Shown one piece after another: positions 1 through 6,626 of a stretch of 15,523 nucleotides of DNA. The notes under the pieces are model-generated. The model ran no database searches. It saw nothing but the letters and a program-made list of their open reading frames with translations, and was not told where the DNA came from. The DNA comes from PNKC01 sp039917655. Its GTDB lineage: Bacteria > Chloroflexota > Dehalococcoidia > Tepidiformales > Tepidiformaceae. The stretch's first letter is position 1. The number at the start of each line of letters is the position of its first letter. A program made the translations under genes and the position numbers. Where the stretch lies: the NCBI GenBank assembly GCA_039917655.1, contig JBDSJC010000299.1, positions 1 through 15,523 of the forward strand, in the 5' to 3' direction.

Positions 1-9
1 GACAACGGC

Positions 10-204
10 ATGCGGCGAATTTCGAACAGCCTTACGACGATCATCCGCAGTGCGCGAGAGCTAACCGACGAGTCCGGCCAGGGACTCGCCGAATACGCGC
101 TCATCCTTGCGCTCGTGGCCGTCGTATGCGTCGGCGCGCTTGGCGCGCTCGGGGGTTCAATCGCCGGGTCGCCGGGATTCACTACCCTGGTGGGCGCCCT
201 GTAG
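10..204 (+). CDS. Flp/Fap-type (type IVb) prepilin
   Basis: A 64-residue small pilin. A basic N-terminal leader (residues 1-23) is followed by the prepilin-peptidase signature SGQGLAEYALILALV. Cutting after Gly23 places Glu at +5 and Tyr at +6 of the mature protein, as in Flp/TadA pilins. One hydrophobic helix (about residues 26-50) then forms the membrane-anchored and filament core, and the mature part is only about 41 residues, which suits the family. The product is expected to be processed by a TadV-type peptidase and assembled by a Tad secretion system. No tad gene is visible here, but the window starts only 9 bases upstream, so an operon to the left cannot be excluded. It converges on the CAP gene with a 16-base gap and no evident terminator. 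Family call is firm; role in adhesion is inferred. Confidence 0.88.
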   Translation: MRRISNSLTTIIRSARELTDESGQGLAEYALILALVAVVCVGALGALGGSIAGSPGFTTLVGAL

Positions 205-220
205 CTGCGCCCGGAAGTGC

Positions 221-1168
221 TTAGAGCGGGACCAGCCCGCAATCCTCGGCGGTGCCTTCTACCCAGAAGACGCCGCCGTTCGATGTCACGAGGTTGTTGG
301 CGTAAGGCGGCGCCTCGGGCGAGAAGCGCAGCCAGGCCTCACCCTGCTGCTGGTAGACGGAGCGGTAGCAGCCCTTTGCCCGGTAAAGCACGTCGTTCAA
401 CTTGCCTGAGGGAATCACCACCAGGTTCCAGCCTGAACTGAGTTTGATGGCGGCGCCGTCGGTGCGGGGCGCGGGCGTTGGCGAAGGCGTGGGAGTCTTC
501 GTCGGCGTGCTCGGGGGAGTTTGGGTCTTGGTGGCGGTGGAACTAGGGCTGGGACTGGTCGAAGACGGTGGCGGCTCCGTGCCGCCGGACCCGCCAGGAC
601 ACGGCGACCCGGCAGTAAATTGCGCGATAACGGCGACCCACGCAACGATCGTGCCCGCCGCATTTCGCTTCACCGCCACGCCTACGCACTTCGCTGGCCA
701 CGAGGCGGACGGACTGACGATCCGAACGCCACTGGTGGGGTACGTGATCCCGGCGATCGCTTGAGCGGGGCCAATCGCCAGCGCACCGCTCGATGCGACG
801 GCGTAGATACCTTCGCCCGAGCCGTTCGAGAAGTAAGGATCGTACCCGCAGTCAGCGGCGCGCAGGGCCCAGTTGCGACCAAACGAGTCCGAGTGGCCGC
901 CTGGCCCACCGTTGTCGACCTGCCATTGCGCGAACCACGCGGCCGCCGCGTTTAGCGCGCCAGACGTCTCAAGTGGGGCCGGGTTTCCGAGGTTGGCGGC
1001 TCGCCACTGCTGGAGCAGCCCCAGGAACTGGGACTCTTCACCATCGAGCGCGGCGCCGGTAACCGAGCAAGGGCCAGGCGCGGCGACGGATTGCGAAGGT
1101 CGCAAGAACCCGGCTGAGCCTGCCACCGCAAGGGCCAAGCCAGCGACAAATATGGTCAAACGCTTCAA
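221..1168 (-). CDS. Secreted CAP/SCP-domain protein with Pro/Thr/Ser linker
   Basis: A secreted protein of about 315 residues. From a TTG start at 1168 it begins MKRLTIFVAGLALAVAG, a clean signal peptide with probable cleavage near SVAA|P (residue 30). Residues 45-190 look like a divergent CAP domain: LLQQWRAANLG helix, GGHSDSFGRNW with the cavity His, AADCGYD, GEGIYA and WPAKCVGVAV. Cysteines at about 34, 107, 161 and 190 could form two disulfides. A TPTKTPTPSPTP-type linker (197-236) joins a C-terminal beta-rich domain starting SSGWNLVVIPSG and holding two more cysteines. An in-frame ATG at 1210 would extend the protein by 14 residues, but it lacks a ribosome binding site and overlaps a plausible -10 box. 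The TTG has GAGG seven bases upstream. CAP domains are extracellular; the substrate here is unknown. Confidence 0.8.
   Translation of the reverse strand: MKRLTIFVAGLALAVAGSAGFLRPSQSVAAPGPCSVTGAALDGEESQFLGLLQQWRAANLGNPAPLETSGALNAAAAWFAQWQVDNGGPGGHSDSFGRNWALRAADCGYDPYFSNGSGEGIYAVASSGALAIGPAQAIAGITYPTSGVRIVSPSASWPAKCVGVAVKRNAAGTIVAWVAVIAQFTAGSPCPGGSGGTEPPPSSTSPSPSSTATKTQTPPSTPTKTPTPSPTPAPRTDGAAIKLSSGWNLVVIPSGKLNDVLYRAKGCYRSVYQQQGEAWLRFSPEAPPYANNLVTSNGGVFWVEGTAEDCGLVPL
461..580 (-). repeat. Low-complexity Pro/Thr/Ser linker coding repeat
   Basis: About 40 codons of the CAP gene encode short irregular repeats of the type SPSPSS, TPTKTP and TPSPTPAP. They form a flexible, probably extended extracellular spacer between the CAP domain and the C-terminal beta domain. 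Such linkers are common in secreted Chloroflexota proteins (family knowledge). The stretch is prone to slippage, so its length may vary between strains. Confidence 0.75.
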
Positions 1169-1205
1169 TCGGGGACCTCGTTTATGGGGGCGGAGCGGTC
1201 GCACG

Positions 1206-1236
1206 ACCATAACACGCGAGATTCCGTCAACGTCAA
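1206..1236 (-). promoter_or_regulatory. Candidate promoter of the CAP gene
   Basis: On the minus strand TTGACG (1236-1231) is followed after 19 bases by TATGGT (1211-1206), or after 18 bases by TTATGG. The TTGACG is immediately repeated at 1230-1225. Transcription would start close to 1199, leaving a short leader that carries GAGG before the TTG start at 1168. This supports the shorter protein. The spacing is slightly long, so the call is tentative. Confidence 0.35.
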
Positions 1237-1332
1237 CCGGGCGATGGCCGATTCTTGCTGGTTAGGCCATGATTTTGCACTGCGGTTACAATCCGCCGCC
1301 ACAGGCGCTCTAAGCTCGATCCAGGAGACGTT

Positions 1333-1944
1333 ATGCCACGTACCATCGCCATCGTCGCGTTCGATGGAGCTGAAGAGCTCGATTTCGTCGGCCCCTGGGA
1401 GGTCTTCACGATGGCCGCCGCGATTATCCCGGACTCCTGCACCGTCCACCTCGTAGCCGAGCGCGGCGGAGAGGTGCGCTGCGCGAAGGGCCTGCGGGTG
1501 GTGGCCGGCCACTCATTCGAAACCGCTCCAACGCCCGACATTGTTGTGGTGCCCGGGGGCCAGGGCACGCGCGCGGAATCGGCGAACCCGGCGATGCTCG
1601 CCTTTTTGACGAAGGCTGCGAAGTCTGCCGAGCTGGTGACCTCGGTCTGCACTGGGAGCTTCGTGCTCGAGCGCGCCGGACTGCTGACAGGCAAGCGCGC
1701 GACCACTCACTGGGCCTCACTGGACCGCCTGCGCGCCCTTGGCACGGTCAACGTGGTGGAAGAACGCTGGCTGGACGAAGGCAAGGTCATCACCTCCTCT
1801 GGCGTCTCGTCCGGGGTCGACATGGCGTTGTATATCACGGGGCGGCTCTGGGGCGCGGGCAACGCCCGTCTGGTCCAAAAGGCGATGGAGTACTTCCCCG
1901 ACCCTCCGTACCAGGACACGCCGATCCCCGAGTGGCCGCGATGA
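1333..1944 (+). CDS. DJ-1/PfpI-family class I glutamine amidotransferase-like protein
   Basis: A 203-residue protein covering the whole DJ-1/PfpI fold. The N-terminal strand ends in DFVGPWEVF, with acidic Asp17 in the place of the family's conserved Glu/Asp. The nucleophile elbow SVCTGSFVLERAGLL puts Cys106 at the active site, and THW with His126 follows. The C-terminal part TSSGVSSGVDMAL and MEYFPDPPY resembles the isonitrile hydratase (InhA)/AraC-N-terminal branch rather than the protease branch. The reaction cannot be named from sequence; small-molecule hydratase or glyoxalase-like chemistry are the family options. The start is well supported by AGGAGA five bases before the ATG. The stop codon overlaps the start of the DUF1684 gene (ATGA), so the two are almost certainly co-translated. 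The protein is cytoplasmic. Confidence 0.88.
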   Translation: MPRTIAIVAFDGAEELDFVGPWEVFTMAAAIIPDSCTVHLVAERGGEVRCAKGLRVVAGHSFETAPTPDIVVVPGGQGTRAESANPAMLAFLTKAAKSAELVTSVCTGSFVLERAGLLTGKRATTHWASLDRLRALGTVNVVEERWLDEGKVITSSGVSSGVDMALYITGRLWGAGNARLVQKAMEYFPDPPYQDTPIPEWPR

Positions 1945-2459
1945 CCGCCCTTACCGATTCGCGGGCTGCCAAGGACGCGTTTTACGGGACGTCAACAGAC
2001 TCGCCGCTGCTGCCTGAACAGAAGGCCGCATTCCAGGGGCTGAACTACTATCCCGAGGCGCCAGATCTGGCCTTTGAGGTTACTCCAGACCTCTTCGCAG
2101 ACCCGGAGCTGATAGACATGCAGACCAGCACCGGCGACCAGGCCCGCTATCTGCGCTGGGCTCGGCTGACGCTGCCACTGCCCGGCGGGCCAGTGGAACT
2201 GACGGTCTTTCGCGACCCCGGTACGGATTCGTTCTTTCTGCCGTTTCAGGATGCCGGGCGCGGCACGGAAACGTACGGTGCGGGGCGCTACGTCGATGTC
2301 GAGCCGCTTGCCGGCGGTCGGCTTGGCATTGACTTCAACTACGCCTACAACCCGTATTGCGCCTACAACGATGGCTGGTCCTGTCCGCTGCCCCCGGCCG
2401 AGAACAGGCTCAGCGTCCCAATTCGAGCAGGCGAAAAGGTCTACCACCCGGAGGAGTAA
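1941..2459 (+). CDS. DUF1684 family protein
   Basis: A 172-residue protein with the DUF1684 C-terminal signature: FRDPGTDSFFLPFQDAGRG, then TYGAGRYVDVEPL, then LGIDFNYAYNPYCAYND, and finally CPLPPAENRLSVPIRAGEK. The family is of unknown function and often encoded beside metabolic enzymes. The conserved Asn-Tyr-Ala-Tyr-Asn-Pro and Cys-Pro-Leu-Pro-Pro segments suggest a small ligand-binding beta barrel, but that is inference. ATG 1941 lies inside the ATGA overlap with the upstream DJ-1 gene. A GTG at 1932 would add three residues. No signal peptide is seen. Co-translation suggests it acts with the DJ-1 protein. Confidence 0.85.
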   Translation: MTALTDSRAAKDAFYGTSTDSPLLPEQKAAFQGLNYYPEAPDLAFEVTPDLFADPELIDMQTSTGDQARYLRWARLTLPLPGGPVELTVFRDPGTDSFFLPFQDAGRGTETYGAGRYVDVEPLAGGRLGIDFNYAYNPYCAYNDGWSCPLPPAENRLSVPIRAGEKVYHPEE

Positions 2460-2484
2460 CGTTTTGCAAGGTAGACACCAATCT

Positions 2485-2499
2485 CCGCGATAGCCGCGG
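2485..2499. repeat. Short GC inverted repeat upstream of the regulator gene
   Basis: CCGCG and CGCGG arms surround a five-base centre in the 118-base gap between the DUF1684 gene and the large regulator gene. There is no T run, so it is not a standard terminator. It could be an operator. A TAAACT hexamer at 2515-2520 might be a -10 box, but no convincing -35 accompanies it. Confidence 0.25.
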
Positions 2500-2577
2500 C
2501 CGAACCCGAAGGGGTAAACTCATCTGTGGATCGCTGGCAAGCGGTAGGCAGAGGACTTGGCGGGAGGAACTCAACGC

Positions 2578-5500
2578 ATGGACCGTTACGCGATGCCACG
2601 GAGGCGAAACGACCTGGTGCCCCGAAGCGAACTTCTTAAGCGGCTTCACCAAAACATCGGCGCCAGCCTGGCCATCCTCCAGGCTCCCGCGGGCTACGGC
2701 AAAACCACCCTCCTGGCGTCGTTCGCCGGTGAGGTAGCCGAGAACTACGCCGTCCATTGGGTCTCGCTCGATAGCTCGAGCAGCACACCCGAGGTCCTCG
2801 CGGAACAGATCGCTTCCGCTCTGGTCGGCACTGATAGCTACGGCCCGCCGTCCTCCGTAAACCGATCCGGCGATCTTGCGGCGTACGTGGGGGGCGCACT
2901 GCACGCCGCAGCGGAGAGTTCTTCACTCCCTCTCCTGCTGATCATCGACAATGCGCACGAAATGGGCGTCCGCGGCGCGGGGGCAGACCTCATAGGGTGG
3001 ATGATCGAAAACGTTGCGGAGGGCGTGGAACTCGTGCTTTCGGGCCGTGCGCTGTTGGAGTGCACCCCGCTCGACGAGCGCATCGCCACCGGCGACTGCC
3101 TCGTGCTGGCAACCGCGGACCTTGCCTTCACAGAGTCCGACATCAAGGTCGCGATCGAGGCAACGGGACGCTCGATCAGCTCGGCGGAACTGTTGAAAGC
3201 GACTGGCGGTTGGCCAGTAGGCGTGATGTCGCTCCTCGCTGCAGATGCCCGCGGAGGCAAGATCCATGCGCGGCGGACTCACGCCGCCTTCAAGCGGTAC
3301 GTGAAAACGGAGGTCTGGACATCCGTACCGGAGAACCTTCGCTTGCCCATGCTCCAGCTTTCGATCCCGGCGGTGATTAGCCCCCAAGTCGGTCGGCAGG
3401 CCATCGGCGCCGAGGCCTGGGACGACCTTTCGGACTGGCTCGAAGCCCGCGACTTCCTCTGCGAACCGCTTTGCGACGAGAGTTTTCGCCTGAACCCGAT
3501 GCTCCGATCCTTCCTTCAAGACCTCTACAAGGCCACCGCTCGGGCGACATACGAAACGAATGTGACAGCCGCCGTTGACGTGGCCCTCGCAGCAGGGCGC
3601 CTCGCTGAGGCGATTGAACTCGCTCGCGACGCAAACCTTCATGACCGGCTCGCGACCTTGATCGAAGTGCACGGGTCGCAACTCATCCTACAGGGCGCTT
3701 TCGCGCTGCTCTGGCGCGCGTTGGAGAACCTGTCGGTCGAGGCGCTGGAGACGCGGCCCTTGCTTTTCGCTATTCGGGCCCGGGTCTTTGCACACAAGGA
3801 TTTGGCACACCAGGGGCTGGCGGATTCGACGGCTATCCTTGATGACCCGCAAGTCTCGGGGGCAGCCCGCGTCCACGCTCAGTTGGCACGAATGAGGTCT
3901 CTTCGTCTACTGGGTAAATACGACCAACTGCTGACCGAGGCGGCCGAACTGCGCCGCGTGGAGACCCTGGACGGTGCGACCGTCGGCACTGAGCTGACGT
4001 TCCACCTGGCCGAGATCGACCTCTCGGTGACCCGCGAACTCGGTCGCGCCGAACGGTTGCTGAACGAGACGATCGAGCAGTGCGAAGCGGGCGGCATCCA
4101 GACGCTGGAACTGCTTGCTCGCTCCACCCTTGGCCAACTGCTGACGATGCGCGGCGACATCCCCGGCGCCGTGGCCACATTGACAAAGGCGGCGCACGGC
4201 TGGCGAACGGTGGGCCGCTCGTCCAACCTCGGCTGGGTGCTCAACAACCTCGGGATGGCGCACATCCAGGCGGGCGATTTTCAAAGTGCCGTTGACGTGC
4301 TGCACGAGGCGATCAGCGAAGGACAGCGCTGCGGCAACGCACGCAACACAGCCTACGCCACAGCATCGCTCGCCGAGGCGCAGCACGCCCTCGGCCGATA
4401 CGACGACGCGCGCATCAGCTACGAAGAGGCGATCAAAATCTGTGCCGAAGAGGCGCCGGATGAGACGCTCGCCGCCCTCTCTATCGCCGGCCTTTCCGCG
4501 GCACTTCTCTGCCTCGGGGACGTTGGCGAGGCCGACTACTTCTCCCGCCGAGCGCTCCTTGTGGCCGTGGCAACAGGAAATTCGTACGAGTTGGCGTTCT
4601 GTAAGCTACAGCAAGCGGCCGTCGATTCGGTGGCCGCGAACCACGCCGAGGCGCTGGCCAACTGTCGCGAAGCAGTCGACCTGTTCACTCAGATGGACGC
4701 CCGCAGTTCGCTCTCCATCGCCTGCTACCGGATGGCGATGTGCCACTTCCGGTCCGGCCATCGGGCGGATGCTCAGGAGACCCTCGGAGAGGTCGACGCG
4801 CTGGTCACGGAACCGTGGATGGCAGCCGCGCTGCAACCGCTGCTCCGGGAACACCCCATGTTCGCCCAGTGGGCAGCATCGCGAAATTTCGCCGGCACCG
4901 CCTTCCGGGAGATGCTGGAACGTCAATCACTTCGCGCGTTGGCCACCGATTCGGAGGTAGCGCCGGCGCCGGTCAGCCGTTTCCCGGCCGTGGTGGCACG
5001 CAGCCTCGGCCCGGTGTCGGTATCGGTGGGTGGGCGCCAGGTCTCGGATGAGTGTTGGACCAGCGTCCGAGCCAAGGAACTGTTCTTCTTGCTCCTCTCC
5101 CATCGCTCGGGCATCCGCAAGGAAGAGGCCGTTGACTTGCTCTACCCGGATATCGCCCCGGAAAAATGCAACAGCGCATTCCACAGCAACCTCTACCGTG
5201 TCCGCAAGGCTATCTACCAGGAGAGCGTGGTCAAGCAGGATGGCAACTACCTGCTGAACCCCATCGCCGAATTCGCCTGGGACGTGGAGACGTTCGAAGA
5301 GGCGTTGACCGCCGCCCAGCGCCTGCCCAAGGGATCTTCCGGGCGCGCCAAAGCGTATGAAGCGGCTCTCGATCGGTATCGCGGGCCGTTCGCGGAAGCA
5401 TTCTTCTCCGAGTGGGCCAGCGCTGTCCGGCAACGCGCGAGCGGTCGAGCGGACGAAGCAGTGTCCACGCTGGCCGGTTACTACGCGGCTCACGACGACT

Positions 5501-5724
5501 TTGAGGCCGCCGCCAATTGCATGGAAAGGCTGCTCAGTTCCAACCGGTTGAACGAGGAAGCGGCCTACCAATTTGCCGCCTACCGCTCACGGGCGGGTCA
5601 ACCGACCGCCGCGCTCGAATTTCTGGATGCCTACCGTCGCACCTACGCCGACGAAGTGGGGACAGAGCTTCCTGAGCGGTTCGGACGGCTACGCAGCCAG
5701 ATCGCCAGCGGACAGGCGGGCTGA
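2578..5724 (+). CDS. MalT/AfsR-like NTPase-TPR regulator with C-terminal SARP winged helix and BTAD
   Basis: A 1048-residue cytoplasmic signal-sensing transcription regulator. The N-terminus reads RNDLVPRSELLKRL, as in MalT-type STAND ATPases. Walker A is AGYGKTT (38-44) and Walker B is LLLIIDNAH with Asp124. A helical region of TPR-like repeats fills about 430-740, for example LNNLGMAHIQAGDFQSAVDV near 556-575. Residues about 808-885 form an OmpR/SARP winged helix (SLGPVSVSVGGRQV, then RAKELFFLLLSHRSG, then FHSNLYRVRKAI). Residues about 899-1040 form the bacterial transcriptional activator domain. STAND proteins switch on when a ligand binds the TPR sensor and ATP drives assembly (family knowledge). 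ATG 2578 is chosen because GGGAGGA lies about ten bases upstream; a TTG at 2557 overlaps that site and is unlikely. Downstream lie a SARP-like direct repeat and a 28-codon peptide gene, which may be its target and ligand source. Confidence 0.9.
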   Translation: MDRYAMPRRRNDLVPRSELLKRLHQNIGASLAILQAPAGYGKTTLLASFAGEVAENYAVHWVSLDSSSSTPEVLAEQIASALVGTDSYGPPSSVNRSGDLAAYVGGALHAAAESSSLPLLLIIDNAHEMGVRGAGADLIGWMIENVAEGVELVLSGRALLECTPLDERIATGDCLVLATADLAFTESDIKVAIEATGRSISSAELLKATGGWPVGVMSLLAADARGGKIHARRTHAAFKRYVKTEVWTSVPENLRLPMLQLSIPAVISPQVGRQAIGAEAWDDLSDWLEARDFLCEPLCDESFRLNPMLRSFLQDLYKATARATYETNVTAAVDVALAAGRLAEAIELARDANLHDRLATLIEVHGSQLILQGAFALLWRALENLSVEALETRPLLFAIRARVFAHKDLAHQGLADSTAILDDPQVSGAARVHAQLARMRSLRLLGKYDQLLTEAAELRRVETLDGATVGTELTFHLAEIDLSVTRELGRAERLLNETIEQCEAGGIQTLELLARSTLGQLLTMRGDIPGAVATLTKAAHGWRTVGRSSNLGWVLNNLGMAHIQAGDFQSAVDVLHEAISEGQRCGNARNTAYATASLAEAQHALGRYDDARISYEEAIKICAEEAPDETLAALSIAGLSAALLCLGDVGEADYFSRRALLVAVATGNSYELAFCKLQQAAVDSVAANHAEALANCREAVDLFTQMDARSSLSIACYRMAMCHFRSGHRADAQETLGEVDALVTEPWMAAALQPLLREHPMFAQWAASRNFAGTAFREMLERQSLRALATDSEVAPAPVSRFPAVVARSLGPVSVSVGGRQVSDECWTSVRAKELFFLLLSHRSGIRKEEAVDLLYPDIAPEKCNSAFHSNLYRVRKAIYQESVVKQDGNYLLNPIAEFAWDVETFEEALTAAQRLPKGSSGRAKAYEAALDRYRGPFAEAFFSEWASAVRQRASGRADEAVSTLAGYYAAHDDFEAAANCMERLLSSNRLNEEAAYQFAAYRSRAGQPTAALEFLDAYRRTYADEVGTELPERFGRLRSQIASGQAG

Positions 5725-5746
5725 TCGGCGACGGTCTGTCTGCGGC

Positions 5747-5767
5747 TCGCGAGAACTTCGCGAGAAC
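5747..5767 (+). repeat. Tandem direct repeat TCGCGAGAAC, period 11 (SARP-box-like)
   Basis: TCGCGAGAAC occurs at 5747-5756 and again, identically, at 5758-5767, separated by a single T. The period is 11 bases, one helical turn. SARP proteins are known to bind direct repeats with this period, overlapping the -35 region and ending about 8 bases before the -10 box. Here a TACTCT hexamer begins 8 bases after the second copy. The regulator gene just upstream encodes a SARP-type winged helix plus BTAD. The repeat is directly seen; its use as an operator is inferred. Confidence 0.6.
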
Positions 5768-5781
5768 CTTGTTGCTACTCT
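5753..5781 (+). promoter_or_regulatory. Candidate activator-dependent promoter of the small peptide gene
   Basis: TACTCT (5776-5781) is a plausible -10 box. The position for a -35 box (5753-5758, GAACTT with a 17-base spacer) is a poor match and lies inside the tandem repeat, as expected of a promoter that needs an activator bound there. Transcription would begin near 5788, giving a leader of about 36 bases. Confidence 0.4.
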
Positions 5782-5790
5782 CGCCGCAGA

Positions 5791-5804
5791 CTCCCCAAGG
5801 GGAG
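5791..5804. repeat. Palindrome CTCCCCAAGGGGAG in the leader
   Basis: Two perfect 6-base arms flank a central AA. It lies between the predicted transcription start and the ribosome binding site of the 28-codon gene. The two-base loop makes a stable RNA hairpin awkward, so a dimeric repressor site is as likely as an RNA structure. No T run follows, so it is not a terminator. Confidence 0.35.
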
Positions 5805-5823
5805 CACTTCGGAGGAGAACCCC

Positions 5824-5910
5824 ATGACCCGCATTCTTTCCACGCTCATCGCCGTCGCCGCCCTCGCCACCGTCGTCCTTGCGGGCGCCGCTCCAATCCA
5901 GTCCTGGTAG
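5824..5910 (+). CDS. 28-residue signal-peptide-like small protein (candidate exported peptide)
   Basis: A 28-codon gene begins at ATG 5824 with a strong ribosome binding site, GGAGGAG (5811-5817), six bases upstream. The product starts MTRILSTL, has an uninterrupted hydrophobic core (residues 4-19) and ends LAGAAPIQSW. It therefore looks like a Sec signal peptide with one Arg in the n-region and an A-G-A|A cleavage site. Cleavage would release a hexapeptide APIQSW, or PIQSW if cut one residue later. There is no Cys, so it is not an entericidin-type lipoprotein. The gene lies 99 bases after the TPR-containing regulator and 28 bases before the DUF5317 gene. Options are a signalling propeptide sensed by the regulator, a membrane micropeptide, or a leader peptide for the DUF5317 gene. 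Gene reality is moderately supported; function is inferred. Confidence 0.6.
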   Translation: MTRILSTLIAVAALATVVLAGAAPIQSW

Positions 5911-5938
5911 TCGTTGTCGCGGGGCGGCGGGTTTCGCG

Positions 5939-6538
5939 ATGACCTCTCGCCCTCATCGGACACGGCGCGCCAACGCCCTGGGCCGAACCGAGTTGCTGTT
6001 GCTGCTCGCAGCAGTGGCGATTCTCGTGGCCCAGCAGCTCGCGATCTCGAACCTCGGGCGCGACGGCGCCGAAGCTGCGTTCCGCCGCGGCATCTTTTTC
6101 GTTACCACGCCGATGCTCGTTGGCATTGCGCTCTGCTTCAGACGCTATTGGGGCGCGTGGCTCATCGCCGCAGGCATTTTGTTGAACTTCCTGCCGATCG
6201 CCGCACATGGCGGCTTGATGCCGGTCTCGTACACGATCGTGCGTGAGTCAGGCGCCTTTCCGGAAATCACCGAAGCGGACATCGGGCGGCAACTGCACAA
6301 CGGTAAAGACATTCTCCTGCGCCGCGATGACATCCACTTTTTTGCCCTTTCGGACCGCTACACCGTCGATGCTCCGCTGTACGGCGAGAACATCTACAGC
6401 CTCGGCGACTTTGTCCTCTTCGCCGGCGGCGGACTGATGGTCCTGCAGGCGATCGCCTCGTTCGTGCCCCGGAAGCACCACGCCACCACGGGAGCCGAAG
6501 CGCCCCCGACAGAAGCGGATACCCAGCCGCATCTTTAG
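5939..6538 (+). CDS. DUF5317 family membrane protein
   Basis: A 199-residue integral membrane protein with four predicted transmembrane helices at about 19-37, 51-67, 72-89 and 155-175. The diagnostic segment NFLPIAAHGGLMPVS (83-97) ends the third helix and leads into an extracytoplasmic or loop region. The closing IYSLGDFVLFAGGG (152-165) completes the DUF5317 pattern. The function of the family is unknown. ATG 5939 gives the usual family length; a TTG at 5879 would overlap the small peptide gene and add a polar, unlikely N-terminus. No clear ribosome binding site precedes the ATG. It follows the 28-codon gene by 28 bases and is probably on the same transcript. One possibility is export, immunity or sensing linked to that peptide, but the family is also found without such neighbours. 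Confidence 0.8.
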   Translation: MTSRPHRTRRANALGRTELLLLLAAVAILVAQQLAISNLGRDGAEAAFRRGIFFVTTPMLVGIALCFRRYWGAWLIAAGILLNFLPIAAHGGLMPVSYTIVRESGAFPEITEADIGRQLHNGKDILLRRDDIHFFALSDRYTVDAPLYGENIYSLGDFVLFAGGGLMVLQAIASFVPRKHHATTGAEAPPTEADTQPHL

Positions 6539-6626
6539 ATTCTCAGCAGCCTCCATTTCGCGTAGTTCAGCTATCCTTAAACGGCTCCCGCGAGTGAGGG
6601 TGCAGTTCCAGCTATCGGAGAACCAC

